A stretch of DNA of 64,000 nucleotides from an uncultured Peptostreptococcaceae bacterium (GTDB lineage Bacteria; Bacillota; Clostridia; Peptostreptococcales; Peptostreptococcaceae). The position numbers were made by a program, and so were the translations under genes. The notes below the pieces were generated by a model that was given only the letters and a program-made list of their open reading frames with translations, was not told the origin of the DNA and made no database searches. Shown here piece by piece: positions 36,590 to 43,576 of the stretch; within the stretch, counting starts at the first letter, position 1; every line of letters starts with the position of its first letter. The stretch lies in the NCBI GenBank assembly GCA_947072565.1, contig CAMTIM010000038.1, forward strand, positions 1 through 64,000, written 5' to 3'.

Positions 36590-37117
36590 TTAATCTACGG
36601 CATCAATTCTAAAGGTACCGCGTATTTCAAACCAGTGGTCCTCTTCTATATTGCCACCTTGATCAGTAACTTTTAAATCAGTAACTGTAACAAGGAGTTG
36701 TGGAACTGGCACATTAGGATCCTCTAAAAAAAGTAAAACCTCATCTGAGGCTATTGCATCTCCGCCAACTGTAGAGTATTCAAGTTTAGTAGCAGGTAAA
36801 TTAACTACTACATTACTACTAGTTTCCAATATATCTGCTCCTACAACATAACTTATTAAACCGCTAACTCTTAATTCGTTTAAAGTAACCGTATCAACTA
36901 ATATATCTTTAGTTGGATCAGTAGGATAGCAAGGATTTGGAACTGGGATTGGATCAGCAGGTGTGTATTCTTCTTCTTTAATAAAAGCATGAAGATTCTC
37001 TGTATTTACAGCAATAGCTAATGGTATATCCTTTAGTGGTGTATTTTTAAAGTTCATGGTATTATCAATTACAAGATAACTTGCAAAATTTACTTCTACA
37101 TAACCTTTACAATTCAT
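36590..37117 (-). CDS. Uncharacterised protein, type-A member of duplicated pair
   Basis: 175 aa behind TGGAGGAAT. It is nearly identical to the product of 37955-38482: both begin MNCKGYVEVNF and share SYLVIxNTMNFKNTPLKD, IKEEEYTP, CYPTDPTKDILVDTVTLN and the C-terminal block EEDHWFEIRGTFRID. Differences cluster in the middle (about residues 110-140). No signal peptide; predominantly beta. The DILVDTVTLNELRVSGLISY segment is faintly reminiscent of SPOCS/DUF3794 spore-coat domains. I would not assign it on that basis. Confidence 0.72.
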   Translation of the reverse strand: MNCKGYVEVNFASYLVIDNTMNFKNTPLKDIPLAIAVNTENLHAFIKEEEYTPADPIPVPNPCYPTDPTKDILVDTVTLNELRVSGLISYVVGADILETSSNVVVNLPATKLEYSTVGGDAIASDEVLLFLEDPNVPVPQLLVTVTDLKVTDQGGNIEEDHWFEIRGTFRIDAVD

Positions 37118-37206
37118 TTATATTCCTCCATTATACGATCTTTAATATAAGAGACTCTAGGCCTTCTAATACATTTTATTAAATACAGTTAAAAGTGTTA
37201 CTGTAT

Positions 37207-37239
37207 AAAAAAATAAAAAAGAGTGGCATTAGCCACTCG
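37207..37239 (-). terminator. Terminator of the right-hand A-B unit
   Basis: GAGTGGC (37221-37227) and GCCACTC (37232-37238) form a perfect stem with ATTA loop. Read on the minus strand it is followed by a long T run (37220 down to 37208). It ends the 38482-to-37263 operon, so the left-hand pair must have its own promoter. Confidence 0.85.
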
Positions 37240-37262
37240 GTATAATAAAATCGTATTATATA

Positions 37263-37913
37263 TTAACTTGGATCACTAATTAGTTTTACTCGAACTAAAG
37301 GTTCCACTGCAAAGAAATATGCACCTGGTCCATTAGGAGTGTTAGGGTCATCAGGAAAAAATTTAATTAAGGTATACCCTGTTCCTCCAGGTTTATCTGG
37401 GTCATTAGGATCTCCGTTTACTAAATCAATATCTATATCAAAGTCACTTTCAGCATAAGGGAATTCTCCAGATGCACAGTAGTATACAATTTGATCAACT
37501 CCTACGAAATCTTCAACTCCAGCTAATAAGCCTATAGTTTGTGCATACGCAACAGGATAAAATGTTCCAGAAGCTATAGCTCTCCATTGTTCTAGTTCTA
37601 TAGAAGCGTCTATTTCACCAGGTACATTTTCACAAGGATAAGGTACCTTGTGTGGGATTTTATAACTTTGCTTAATTAATCTTAAAAATGGTTCAGCAAC
37701 ATCATTAGCATACACAACTACTTTAGATAGTATTTCACTATAATCGTATGGATTAGAAGGGTCTCCTATATTTACATGGTTTAGGGTTTCTTTTCTAACA
37801 TTTAAGTACACAGGCGGAACTGGTTGATAGTGTTTACATACAGAGCTAGTTGCTAAAGTTTGAAATGATGAAGAATTATCATCTAATGAATAAGGTAATT
37901 TATCGTTATTCAT
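37263..37913 (-). CDS. Uncharacterised protein, type-B paralogue
   Basis: 216 aa behind AAGGAGATG. Opening MNNDKLPYSLDDN matches the type-B protein at 35954, and the middle KETLNHVNIGDPSNPYDYSEILSKVVVYA parallels the corresponding region there. The C-terminal third is rich in Asp-Pro-Asn segments (NGDPNDPDKPGGTG, DDPNTPNGPG), absent from the other copy and suggestive of calcium-binding or turn-rich beta structure. No signal peptide. It is 41 bp after the type-A gene and shares its terminator. Confidence 0.7.
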   Translation of the reverse strand: MNNDKLPYSLDDNSSSFQTLATSSVCKHYQPVPPVYLNVRKETLNHVNIGDPSNPYDYSEILSKVVVYANDVAEPFLRLIKQSYKIPHKVPYPCENVPGEIDASIELEQWRAIASGTFYPVAYAQTIGLLAGVEDFVGVDQIVYYCASGEFPYAESDFDIDIDLVNGDPNDPDKPGGTGYTLIKFFPDDPNTPNGPGAYFFAVEPLVRVKLISDPS

Positions 37914-37954
37914 ATTTACATCTCCTTAAAATAATATATTTTTTATTTAAATAA

Positions 37955-38482
37955 TTAAATTACGGGGTCTATTCTAAAAGTTCCTCGTATTTCAAACCAA
38001 TGATCTTCTTCTATATTACCACCTTGATCAGTAACTTTTAAATCAGTAACTGTGACAAGAAGTTGTGGAACTGGAACATCAGGACTTTCTAAAAATAGCA
38101 ATACGTCTTCAATAACTACTGCATCTCCATAAACCGTAGCATACTCAAGTTTAGTAGCAGGTGAGTTGATAACTACATTAGTACTAGTTTCTAGTAAATC
38201 AGCTCCTACAACATAACTTATTAAACCGCTAACTCTTAGCTCATTTAAAGTAACCGTATCAACTAATATATCTTTAGTCGGATCGGTTGGATAGCAAGGG
38301 TTAGGAACGGGTATTGGATCAGTAGGCGTGTATTCTTCTTCTTTAATAAAAGCATGAATATTTTCTGTATTTACAGCTATAGAGAGTGGTATATCTTTTA
38401 GTGGCGTATTTTTAAAATTCATAGTGTTATTAATCACAAGATAACTTGAAAAATTTACTTCTACATAACCTTTACAATTCAT
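37955..38482 (-). CDS. Uncharacterised protein, type-A paralogue
   Basis: 175 aa behind TGGAGGAAT and the same length as the type-A protein at 36590, with almost the same sequence apart from a variable patch (KLEYATVYGDAVVIEDVLLFLESPD versus the homologous segment). Both have conserved Cys3 and a central Cys in NPCYPTDP. Its upstream region shares the block GTGTTACTGTA (38562-38572) with the region upstream of the other copy (37196-37206). First gene of the right-hand pair. Confidence 0.72.
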   Translation of the reverse strand: MNCKGYVEVNFSSYLVINNTMNFKNTPLKDIPLSIAVNTENIHAFIKEEEYTPTDPIPVPNPCYPTDPTKDILVDTVTLNELRVSGLISYVVGADLLETSTNVVINSPATKLEYATVYGDAVVIEDVLLFLESPDVPVPQLLVTVTDLKVTDQGGNIEEDHWFEIRGTFRIDPVI

Positions 38483-38589
38483 TTATATTCCTCCAATTTA
38501 CTATTTTTAATAAAAAAGGCAGTAAGCCTTATAGTGTATTTTATTAAATAAAATATAAAGTGTTACTGTAGGAGTGAATAAATTTAAAA

Positions 38590-38624
38590 AGAAAAACCCC
38601 TAGACTTACTTATAAGTCTAGGGC
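38590..38624 (-). terminator. Terminator of the CAP-domain gene
   Basis: CCCTAGACTTA (38598-38608) and TAAGTCTAGGG pair. On the minus strand the stem is followed by GGTTTTTC. Confidence 0.82.
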
Positions 38625-38633
38625 TAGTGTATA

Positions 38634-39497
38634 TTATCTACCTACGAACATTTGAGTCCAGTAAATACTTCCGTTATTATCTTTTGCTATACCAACACCA
38701 ATATTTGTAAAATCTGGGTTTAATATATTTTCTCTATGTCCTTGAGAGTTCATCCAAGAATTAACAACTTCTTTAGGGTTTTCTTGACCCATAGCTATGT
38801 TTTCTCCAGCAGATCTGTAACTTATTCCAAATTGCTTCATCATATCAAATGGAGAACCATAAGTTGGAGAGTTATGAGCAAAATATTTCTTATTTACCAT
38901 ATCTTCTGATTTCTTTGTAGCTACACTTGAAAGTTCTGCATCTAACTTAAGAGGTTTTAATCCTCTATTAGTTCTTTCTACATTTACTAAATCAGTAACT
39001 TCCTTTTGGAAAGCTGAGAAATTTCCAGCAGTATTGTCTTTGTTCTCATCAGGCTTAGCAACAGGTTTTTCTGTAGTATTATTATCTTTGTTTTCATCAG
39101 GCTTAACAGCAGGTTTTTCTACAGTAGTATTGTCCTTGTTCTCATCAGGCTTAACAACAGGTTTTTCTACAGTAGTGTTGTCCTTGTTCTCATCAGGTTT
39201 AACAACAGGCTTTTCTACAGTAGTATTGTCCTTATTGTTATTAGTTATATTGCATTCAGGCATAGTAAATTTACTTAAAACCTTGTGTTCAGGCATAGTA
39301 AACTTATTATTACAATTATTATTTAATGGTAATTTACGATTAACCCCATTTATACATACAGATAGTGAATCTTTAGCAGTACAGCTTTTTAAAGTATCCT
39401 GAGATAAGGCATTTACAGGAACTATAGTAGAAGCTGTAGCCACAGTCATTACACCTAAAGCTAATAAAGTTCTTATTCTTTTCGTCATGTTTTTCAT
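38634..39497 (-). CDS. Secreted CAP/SCP-domain protein (YkwD type) with Pro/Glu/Asn repeats
   Basis: 287 aa from ATG 39497 behind AGAGGTG. Signal peptide KNMTKRIRTLLALGVMTVATASTIVPVNA. The mature N-terminus holds KFTMPE twice. About four copies of the 16-residue unit KPDENKDNTTVEKPVV follow (about residues 85-155), then the CAP domain: FQKEVTDLVNVERTNRGLKPL, SEDMVNKKYFAHNSP, GENIAMG, SWMNSQGHRENILNP and IYWTQMFVG. The CAP His/Glu residues are present. The repeats look like a wall-spanning spacer. There is no sortase or lipid anchor. Related clostridial proteins are secreted or wall-associated with no established activity. Confidence 0.92.
   Translation of the reverse strand: MKNMTKRIRTLLALGVMTVATASTIVPVNALSQDTLKSCTAKDSLSVCINGVNRKLPLNNNCNNKFTMPEHKVLSKFTMPECNITNNNKDNTTVEKPVVKPDENKDNTTVEKPVVKPDENKDNTTVEKPAVKPDENKDNNTTEKPVAKPDENKDNTAGNFSAFQKEVTDLVNVERTNRGLKPLKLDAELSSVATKKSEDMVNKKYFAHNSPTYGSPFDMMKQFGISYRSAGENIAMGQENPKEVVNSWMNSQGHRENILNPDFTNIGVGIAKDNNGSIYWTQMFVGR
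39030..39240. repeat. 48-bp tandem repeat array in the CAP gene
   Basis: About four copies of a 48-bp unit encoding KPDENKDNTTVEKPVV. Copies differ at few bases, and one variant reads DNNTTEKPVA. Copy number is likely to vary between strains. Confidence 0.9.
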
Positions 39498-39529
39498 TAA
39501 AAGCACCTCTTTGTCGTAATATTCTAAAA

Positions 39530-39598
39530 ATGTTACCGTTTTGTAACCGTTAGTGTAGGGGTCGCCCCCTGTGAACTAATAGTAACATAGAAAAAACA
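39530..39598 (-). promoter_or_regulatory. Structured, GC-rich leader upstream of the CAP gene
   Basis: In an AT-rich 330-bp gap (39498-39827), this block can form a hairpin TTAGT-GTAGGGG-TCGC-CCCCTGTGA-ACTAA (39550-39579). The segment GTTAC at 39532-39536 can pair either with GTAAC at 39543-39547 or, extended to ATGTTAC, with GTAACAT at 39592-39598. The two pairings exclude each other. It lies 33-100 nt before the start codon on the coding strand. I do not recognise a known riboswitch class. Nothing else is evident between 39600 and 39827 apart from AT-rich promoter-like sequence. Confidence 0.5.
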
Positions 39599-39827
39599 AA
39601 AAAATATACTGTAAAGATATGTAAAATACATAAAAAACACAATCAAATGCAGTGAAATACAGTATTTAAAAATTTTATAAAAAGTATTGAAAATAATAAA
39701 ATTGGGTATAAATAAGTTATATTTGCAACTATTTTATATCTAAAGATTGAAAAAAGTGTAAATCTAGTATAGTATAATAAGGAAAACTTTGGACAATAAG
39801 TGGCTATAAACTGAGAGGAGAATTACA

Positions 39828-40364
39828 ATGTCAAAACAATTAGTAAAAGAAAGAGTTATAAAGTACTTAATGGAGGATTTATTAGTTCCTCAAGATATGA
39901 TAGATACAGATGTAGCATTATCGGAATTTGAAGAAGGGGCAGAGGGTATGTTAGATGTAGTTGTTAACGTTAAAGACAATGAAGACTACTTTGCACCAGT
40001 TATGATAGTACAATGTATGGATGAAGATATAAGATTAGAAGGAGAAGTTGTTCAAAAGCAAATAGACTTCTTAGAAGATGTAGACAACATAACTATGGCC
40101 GGCAGATTAGTATTAACTAATGGAGATGCTATGATGTATGCTGACTGGACTGGAGAAGAATATGATACAGAAGCATCACTTCCTCAATATGAAGTAATGG
40201 TAGAAGAATTCTTTAAAATGGAAGAAATAGCTAAAGAAGCTGAAGCTGAACATGCAAAAGAAAACACTAATACTCATGAGCATAAACATGACCACGAATG
40301 TTGCGGTGGGCACGGTGAAGGCAATGATTGCGGTTGCGGAGATGACTGTGGATGTAAACATTAA
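39828..40364 (+). CDS. HSDR_N-like nuclease-fold protein with His/Cys metal-binding tail
   Basis: 178 aa behind GAGAGGAG. The N-terminal ~110 residues resemble the HsdR N-terminal (PD-(D/E)XK-like) domain: KERVIKYLMEDLLVPQDMIDTDVAL, then the beta hairpin LDVVVNV and VMIVQCMDE. The position where active enzymes have E/Q-x-K reads Q-C-M, so nuclease activity is unlikely. An acidic helix follows (about 115-150), then a tail HEHKHDHECCGG plus DCGCGDDCGC with six Cys and several His in the last ~25 residues, well suited to bind zinc, nickel or copper. Monocistronic. Confidence 0.7.
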   Translation: MSKQLVKERVIKYLMEDLLVPQDMIDTDVALSEFEEGAEGMLDVVVNVKDNEDYFAPVMIVQCMDEDIRLEGEVVQKQIDFLEDVDNITMAGRLVLTNGDAMMYADWTGEEYDTEASLPQYEVMVEEFFKMEEIAKEAEAEHAKENTNTHEHKHDHECCGGHGEGNDCGCGDDCGCKH

Positions 40365-40388
40365 TAAGAAATAGACAAATATACAAAC

Positions 40389-40417
40389 TTGACTATAATT
40401 TTTAATGGTGTTATTAT
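40389..40417 (+). promoter_or_regulatory. Sigma-A promoter of a short structured RNA
   Basis: TTGACT (40389-40394), 17-bp spacer, TATTAT (40412-40417). Predicted start near 40424, ten bases before the first stem of the structured element. Confidence 0.65.
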
Positions 40418-40423
40418 TAAAAG

Positions 40424-40540
40424 GTAAAAAATTCTCTATAAAACCGTAAGTGTTGGGGCAAACGCGAAAGGATTTATTAATAGAGGGATTTATAACGTCG
40501 TTCGAGGAAAAAAGACTGCAAAATTGTGGTCTTTTTTTCT
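40424..40540 (+). ncRNA. Structured RNA with intrinsic terminator (small RNA or riboswitch candidate)
   Basis: After the promoter, CTCTAT (40434-40439) pairs with ATAGAG (40480-40485). Inside, ATAAAACC pairs imperfectly with GGATTTAT, enclosing a GC-richer core GTAAGTGTTGGGGCAAACGCGAAA in which GTGTT and AACGC can pair around GGGGCA. A single-stranded-looking GGGATTTATAACGTCGTTCGAGG follows, then terminator stem AAAGACTGCA/TGTGGTCTTT (40511-40532) and seven Ts. Promoter, compact core and terminator within 150 bp are the layout of a transcription-terminating riboswitch or standalone RNA. It lies 216 nt upstream of a sigma factor gene. The remaining gap (40541-40755) holds a TTGACA at 40633 and AT-rich sequence. 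No known class was identified. Confidence 0.62.
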
Positions 40541-40755
40541 GTTTAAAAACAAAAAAATAAAAAAATAAAATAAAAATTACAAAAAAGAAGGAAATTTGAT
40601 ATCTTAAGTAGAATATTAGATAAATAAATTTATTGACATTTAAGTTAAATTGAATGGAATTTTTTTAAACTAAGTATCATATTATAAAACTATGTAAAAC
40701 TAAATACACTTTACCATTTCAATTAACAAATTATAGGGATAGAAGGAGTTAAATT

Positions 40756-41640
40756 ATGGGGGCTAAAAAAGAAAATACTTATGAAAACTATATTTATGGA
40801 GATTCATCAAATACGTCAAATGCTATGAAGATGTATTTAAAGGAAATAGAAGAGTACAAAATGCTATCTGCAGTAGAAGAAGTACAATTAGCAAAAGCAA
40901 TAATTGAATCTTCACCTAAAGCTAAAGATCAATTTATAAATGCAAATTATAGATTAGTTGTAAGTATTGCTAAAAAATATCGAAAAGAAAGTGTTGATAT
41001 GCTTGACTTAATCCAAGCTGGGAATATTGGTCTTATAAAAGCTGTTGAAAAATATGATTATACAAAGGGATATAAATTTAGTACATATGCTACTTGGTGG
41101 ATAAAGCAAAGTATAACAAGATACATAGATGATTGTGAAAATACAATTAGAATACCAGTACACCTTCATCAAAGAATAAACTTTGTAAAAAGAAAAAAAC
41201 AAGAGTTATCAAATATTTTACAAAGGGAGCCTAATTTAGATGAATTAGCAGAAATTTGTGAACTTGATGTTGAAAAAGTTATAGACATATTAAAACGAGA
41301 TAAAAATGTAGTATCGTTAGACACACCTATAAAAGAAGATGAAGATAGTAGTTTAGTAGAGTTCATACCATCAGATCCAAATTTTGGTGATGTTGTAATG
41401 CATGAGGTTGAACAAAACAATTTAAAAGAAAAAATAGAAGAATTATTAACAGGTCTTAGCGAACAAGAGCAAATAGTACTTAGAATGAGATTTGGCATTG
41501 ATGATGATACACCAAAGACTTTAGAAGAAATAGGTAAAGTGTTTGGGGTAACTAGAGAAAGAATAAGACAAATCGAAGCTAAGGCTATAAGAAAACTAAG
41601 ACATCCAAGTCGATTAAAACAGTTAAAAAACTTTTATTAG
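40756..41640 (+). CDS. Sigma-70 family RNA polymerase sigma factor (group 2-like)
   Basis: 294 aa behind AGAAGGAG. It contains regions 1.2 ([19 protein letters not shown]), 2 ([37 protein letters not shown] in segments), 3 ([20 protein letters not shown]) and 4 ([11 protein letters not shown]-like block, then [23 protein letters not shown]). Region 1.1 is missing, and it is much shorter than housekeeping SigA (~370 aa in Clostridia). It is not beside dnaG, where primary sigA usually lies. It is therefore probably a group-2, primary-like alternative sigma that recognises near-consensus promoters under special conditions. Confidence 0.9.
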   Translation: MGAKKENTYENYIYGDSSNTSNAMKMYLKEIEEYKMLSAVEEVQLAKAIIESSPKAKDQFINANYRLVVSIAKKYRKESVDMLDLIQAGNIGLIKAVEKYDYTKGYKFSTYATWWIKQSITRYIDDCENTIRIPVHLHQRINFVKRKKQELSNILQREPNLDELAEICELDVEKVIDILKRDKNVVSLDTPIKEDEDSSLVEFIPSDPNFGDVVMHEVEQNNLKEKIEELLTGLSEQEQIVLRMRFGIDDDTPKTLEEIGKVFGVTRERIRQIEAKAIRKLRHPSRLKQLKNFY

Positions 41641-41642
41641 TA

Positions 41643-41680
41643 AAAATAAGTAGGGGAATATTCTCCTGCTTATTTTTTTT
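41643..41680 (+). terminator. Intrinsic terminator of the sigma gene
   Basis: AAATAAGTAGG pairs with CCTGCTTATTT, ending in a long T run. Confidence 0.82.
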
Positions 41681-41859
41681 CATCTTACTTAATATAAATG
41701 ATAGCACAAAATAAACTGGAAAACATCTAAATAATCATAATTTTTTAACAACATAAAAAAATTATAAATTAGGGTTTAGTTCTTGCAAATAAAAAGTACT
41801 CATACAATATAATAGGCTTTAGAAAAAATCACCATATAGATAACAAAAGGAATGATATT

Positions 41860-43572
41860 ATGTATGATAGTAGATATGAAGAATATAAAAAAATGATAAA
41901 TATAATCAATGAACTAAATAATGTTATAACTTTTGCTAAAGAAAGTGTTAATAATAACAGAGAAACTAAGTCTAGCAAACTTTTAGAGTTTATAAAAATT
42001 AAATTAAGTGAAAGTAGTGAAAGTATAAGTCAACTAAAAGAACCATTTTTACTCTTTGTAATGGGATCTGGTAATTATGGAAAATCAACGTTAATAAACG
42101 CATTATTAAAAAGAAACATAGTTAAAAGCACTGATATTCCAAATACATGGAAGTTAGATTTGTTTGTAAAAAAACATAATGAAAAAATGGAAATAATATA
42201 TAGTGATAATGAAAAAATTACAAAAAGCTTAATTAATGGAAATAAGCTTTTAAAAAATGAAGAAGACAAATTCAAAAATTCAAAAATAAAAGTATATCAA
42301 AATGTTGCCAAACTTAAAAGAGAAAATAAATTAAGTATAAATGAGCTTAAAAAATATAAACAACAACAAGAAAATGAGAATTTATACAAATCAGAAATCA
42401 TAAAGGTAAGATATAATTTAAAAGATGGTAACCTGTTAGATGACTTTATAATAGTAGATACTCCTGGCCTTAATCAAATACTACTAAAAGATACACTAGA
42501 GCGTATGAAAGAGTATTATATAAAGGCAGATGGGGTGCTTTGGCTAGTGGATGCTTGTAATATAGTTTCAAAAGAAAGTAATAAGCTAATAGATGAGATG
42601 AATAAAATAGATAACCTACATAATAATAAAAAAAATATAATAGCTGTTGTGAATAAAATGGATATTATAACTAAAGCAGATAAAGCTAATATAGCCAAGG
42701 TCAAAAGAAAAGCTAATGAAATATATATAGATAAATTTGATGATTTGGTATATATTTCAGCAAAAGAAGCGGTAGATGGCATGTTAAATAATGATTTGGA
42801 TTTAATACAAAAAAGCAATATAGAGAGTTTATATAAAAGTATTGATGAAAATTTCACAAAAATATCTAAAACAAAGCAGATAGATTCTAAATATAAAAAC
42901 TTATTTATTATGAGAGATAGTATTATAAAAGAAATATATAATTATAAAAGAGAGCTTTATAAAGATATATCCAATTATAATGAGATAGAATTTGAATTAA
43001 AGAATAAAAGTAAAGAAATATATATAAAGATATTAAATTATATAGAGGACATAAAAAACAATAATATTTATAACGATACTGATTTGAGTGATTTAAAAAG
43101 TGACATAGAAAACCTACAGATTAAGTGTAATTTAGATTTAGAAAAATTATATGAAGTTTTGTATGAAAAAGCTAACATAAATAAAAGAATTGATATAGAA
43201 AAATTAAATACAAATGTGTATTTTGCTAGAAGTAAAAATTTAATATTAGAATACAATAAAAGTTATACTTTAGATAAAAATAATGTCAAAAAAGCCAACC
43301 AATTAGAAAATATTTTAAATAAACTAAATCCTAAAAATCCTAAAAAACAATATGTTAATGAAATATTAACAAAAGATAATGTCTATAAAAGAATCGATAA
43401 TTTAAAAAATGAAATAAGTGAAATTTTAAAAGATAGAATAAGTTTTATAGATTTTAATATAAATAAAATCAAAGACGAAGCATTTGAAGAAAAATACCTA
43501 GAGTATTCAAAAATAAAAAAGCATATTGAATATTTAAATGAAATAGAAAATATATTAAATAATTTGAGGTGA
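41860..43572 (+). CDS. Dynamin-family GTPase, first of a pair
   Basis: 570 aa behind AAAGGAATG. GTPase domain: G1 GSGNYGKST (about residues 70-78), G3 VDTPGL (about 200) and G4 NKMD (about 265). Between G1 and G3 is a long Lys/Asn-rich insertion. The rest (about 340-570) is predicted helical coiled coil of the dynamin stalk type. No membrane segment or signal peptide is obvious. It has the lower-affinity-looking GSGNYGKS P-loop. The next gene, another dynamin-like GTPase, starts 4 bp later. Tandem bacterial dynamins often form heteromers that tether or remodel membranes. Confidence 0.85.
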   Translation: MYDSRYEEYKKMINIINELNNVITFAKESVNNNRETKSSKLLEFIKIKLSESSESISQLKEPFLLFVMGSGNYGKSTLINALLKRNIVKSTDIPNTWKLDLFVKKHNEKMEIIYSDNEKITKSLINGNKLLKNEEDKFKNSKIKVYQNVAKLKRENKLSINELKKYKQQQENENLYKSEIIKVRYNLKDGNLLDDFIIVDTPGLNQILLKDTLERMKEYYIKADGVLWLVDACNIVSKESNKLIDEMNKIDNLHNNKKNIIAVVNKMDIITKADKANIAKVKRKANEIYIDKFDDLVYISAKEAVDGMLNNDLDLIQKSNIESLYKSIDENFTKISKTKQIDSKYKNLFIMRDSIIKEIYNYKRELYKDISNYNEIEFELKNKSKEIYIKILNYIEDIKNNNIYNDTDLSDLKSDIENLQIKCNLDLEKLYEVLYEKANINKRIDIEKLNTNVYFARSKNLILEYNKSYTLDKNNVKKANQLENILNKLNPKNPKKQYVNEILTKDNVYKRIDNLKNEISEILKDRISFIDFNINKIKDEAFEEKYLEYSKIKKHIEYLNEIENILNNLR

Positions 43573-43576
43573 TATT

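Larger units (their letters stand above)
35954..38482 (-). repeat. Tandem duplication of a two-gene unit
   Basis: Order on the minus strand is A' (38482-37955), B' (37913-37263), A (37117-36590), B (36553-35954). The A copies are near-identical, the B copies share mainly the N-terminus, and the A-B junctions share the same ribosome-site context (CATATTTACATCTCCTTAAAAT on the plus strand). Confidence 0.85.

Noticed and set aside
39034-39402. 122-codon open frame on the plus strand with repeated Leu/Ser/Thr-rich units
   Set aside because: It is the antisense image of the CAP gene's tandem repeats, has no ribosome site, and its periodicity comes from the real repeats on the other strand.
39828-40364. 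Functional type I restriction endonuclease subunit
   Set aside because: Only a short HSDR_N-like domain without the catalytic Lys; no helicase, HsdM or HsdS nearby.
40424-40540. c-di-GMP-I (GEMM) riboswitch
   Set aside because: GGGCAAAC and a CGAAAG segment are reminiscent, but the GGGACGCAAAGCC half and tetraloop-receptor arrangement are missing, so the class was not assigned.
40756-41640. Housekeeping sigma factor SigA/RpoD
   Set aside because: Too short (294 aa), lacks region 1.1 and is not adjacent to dnaG; group-2 sigma is a better reading.
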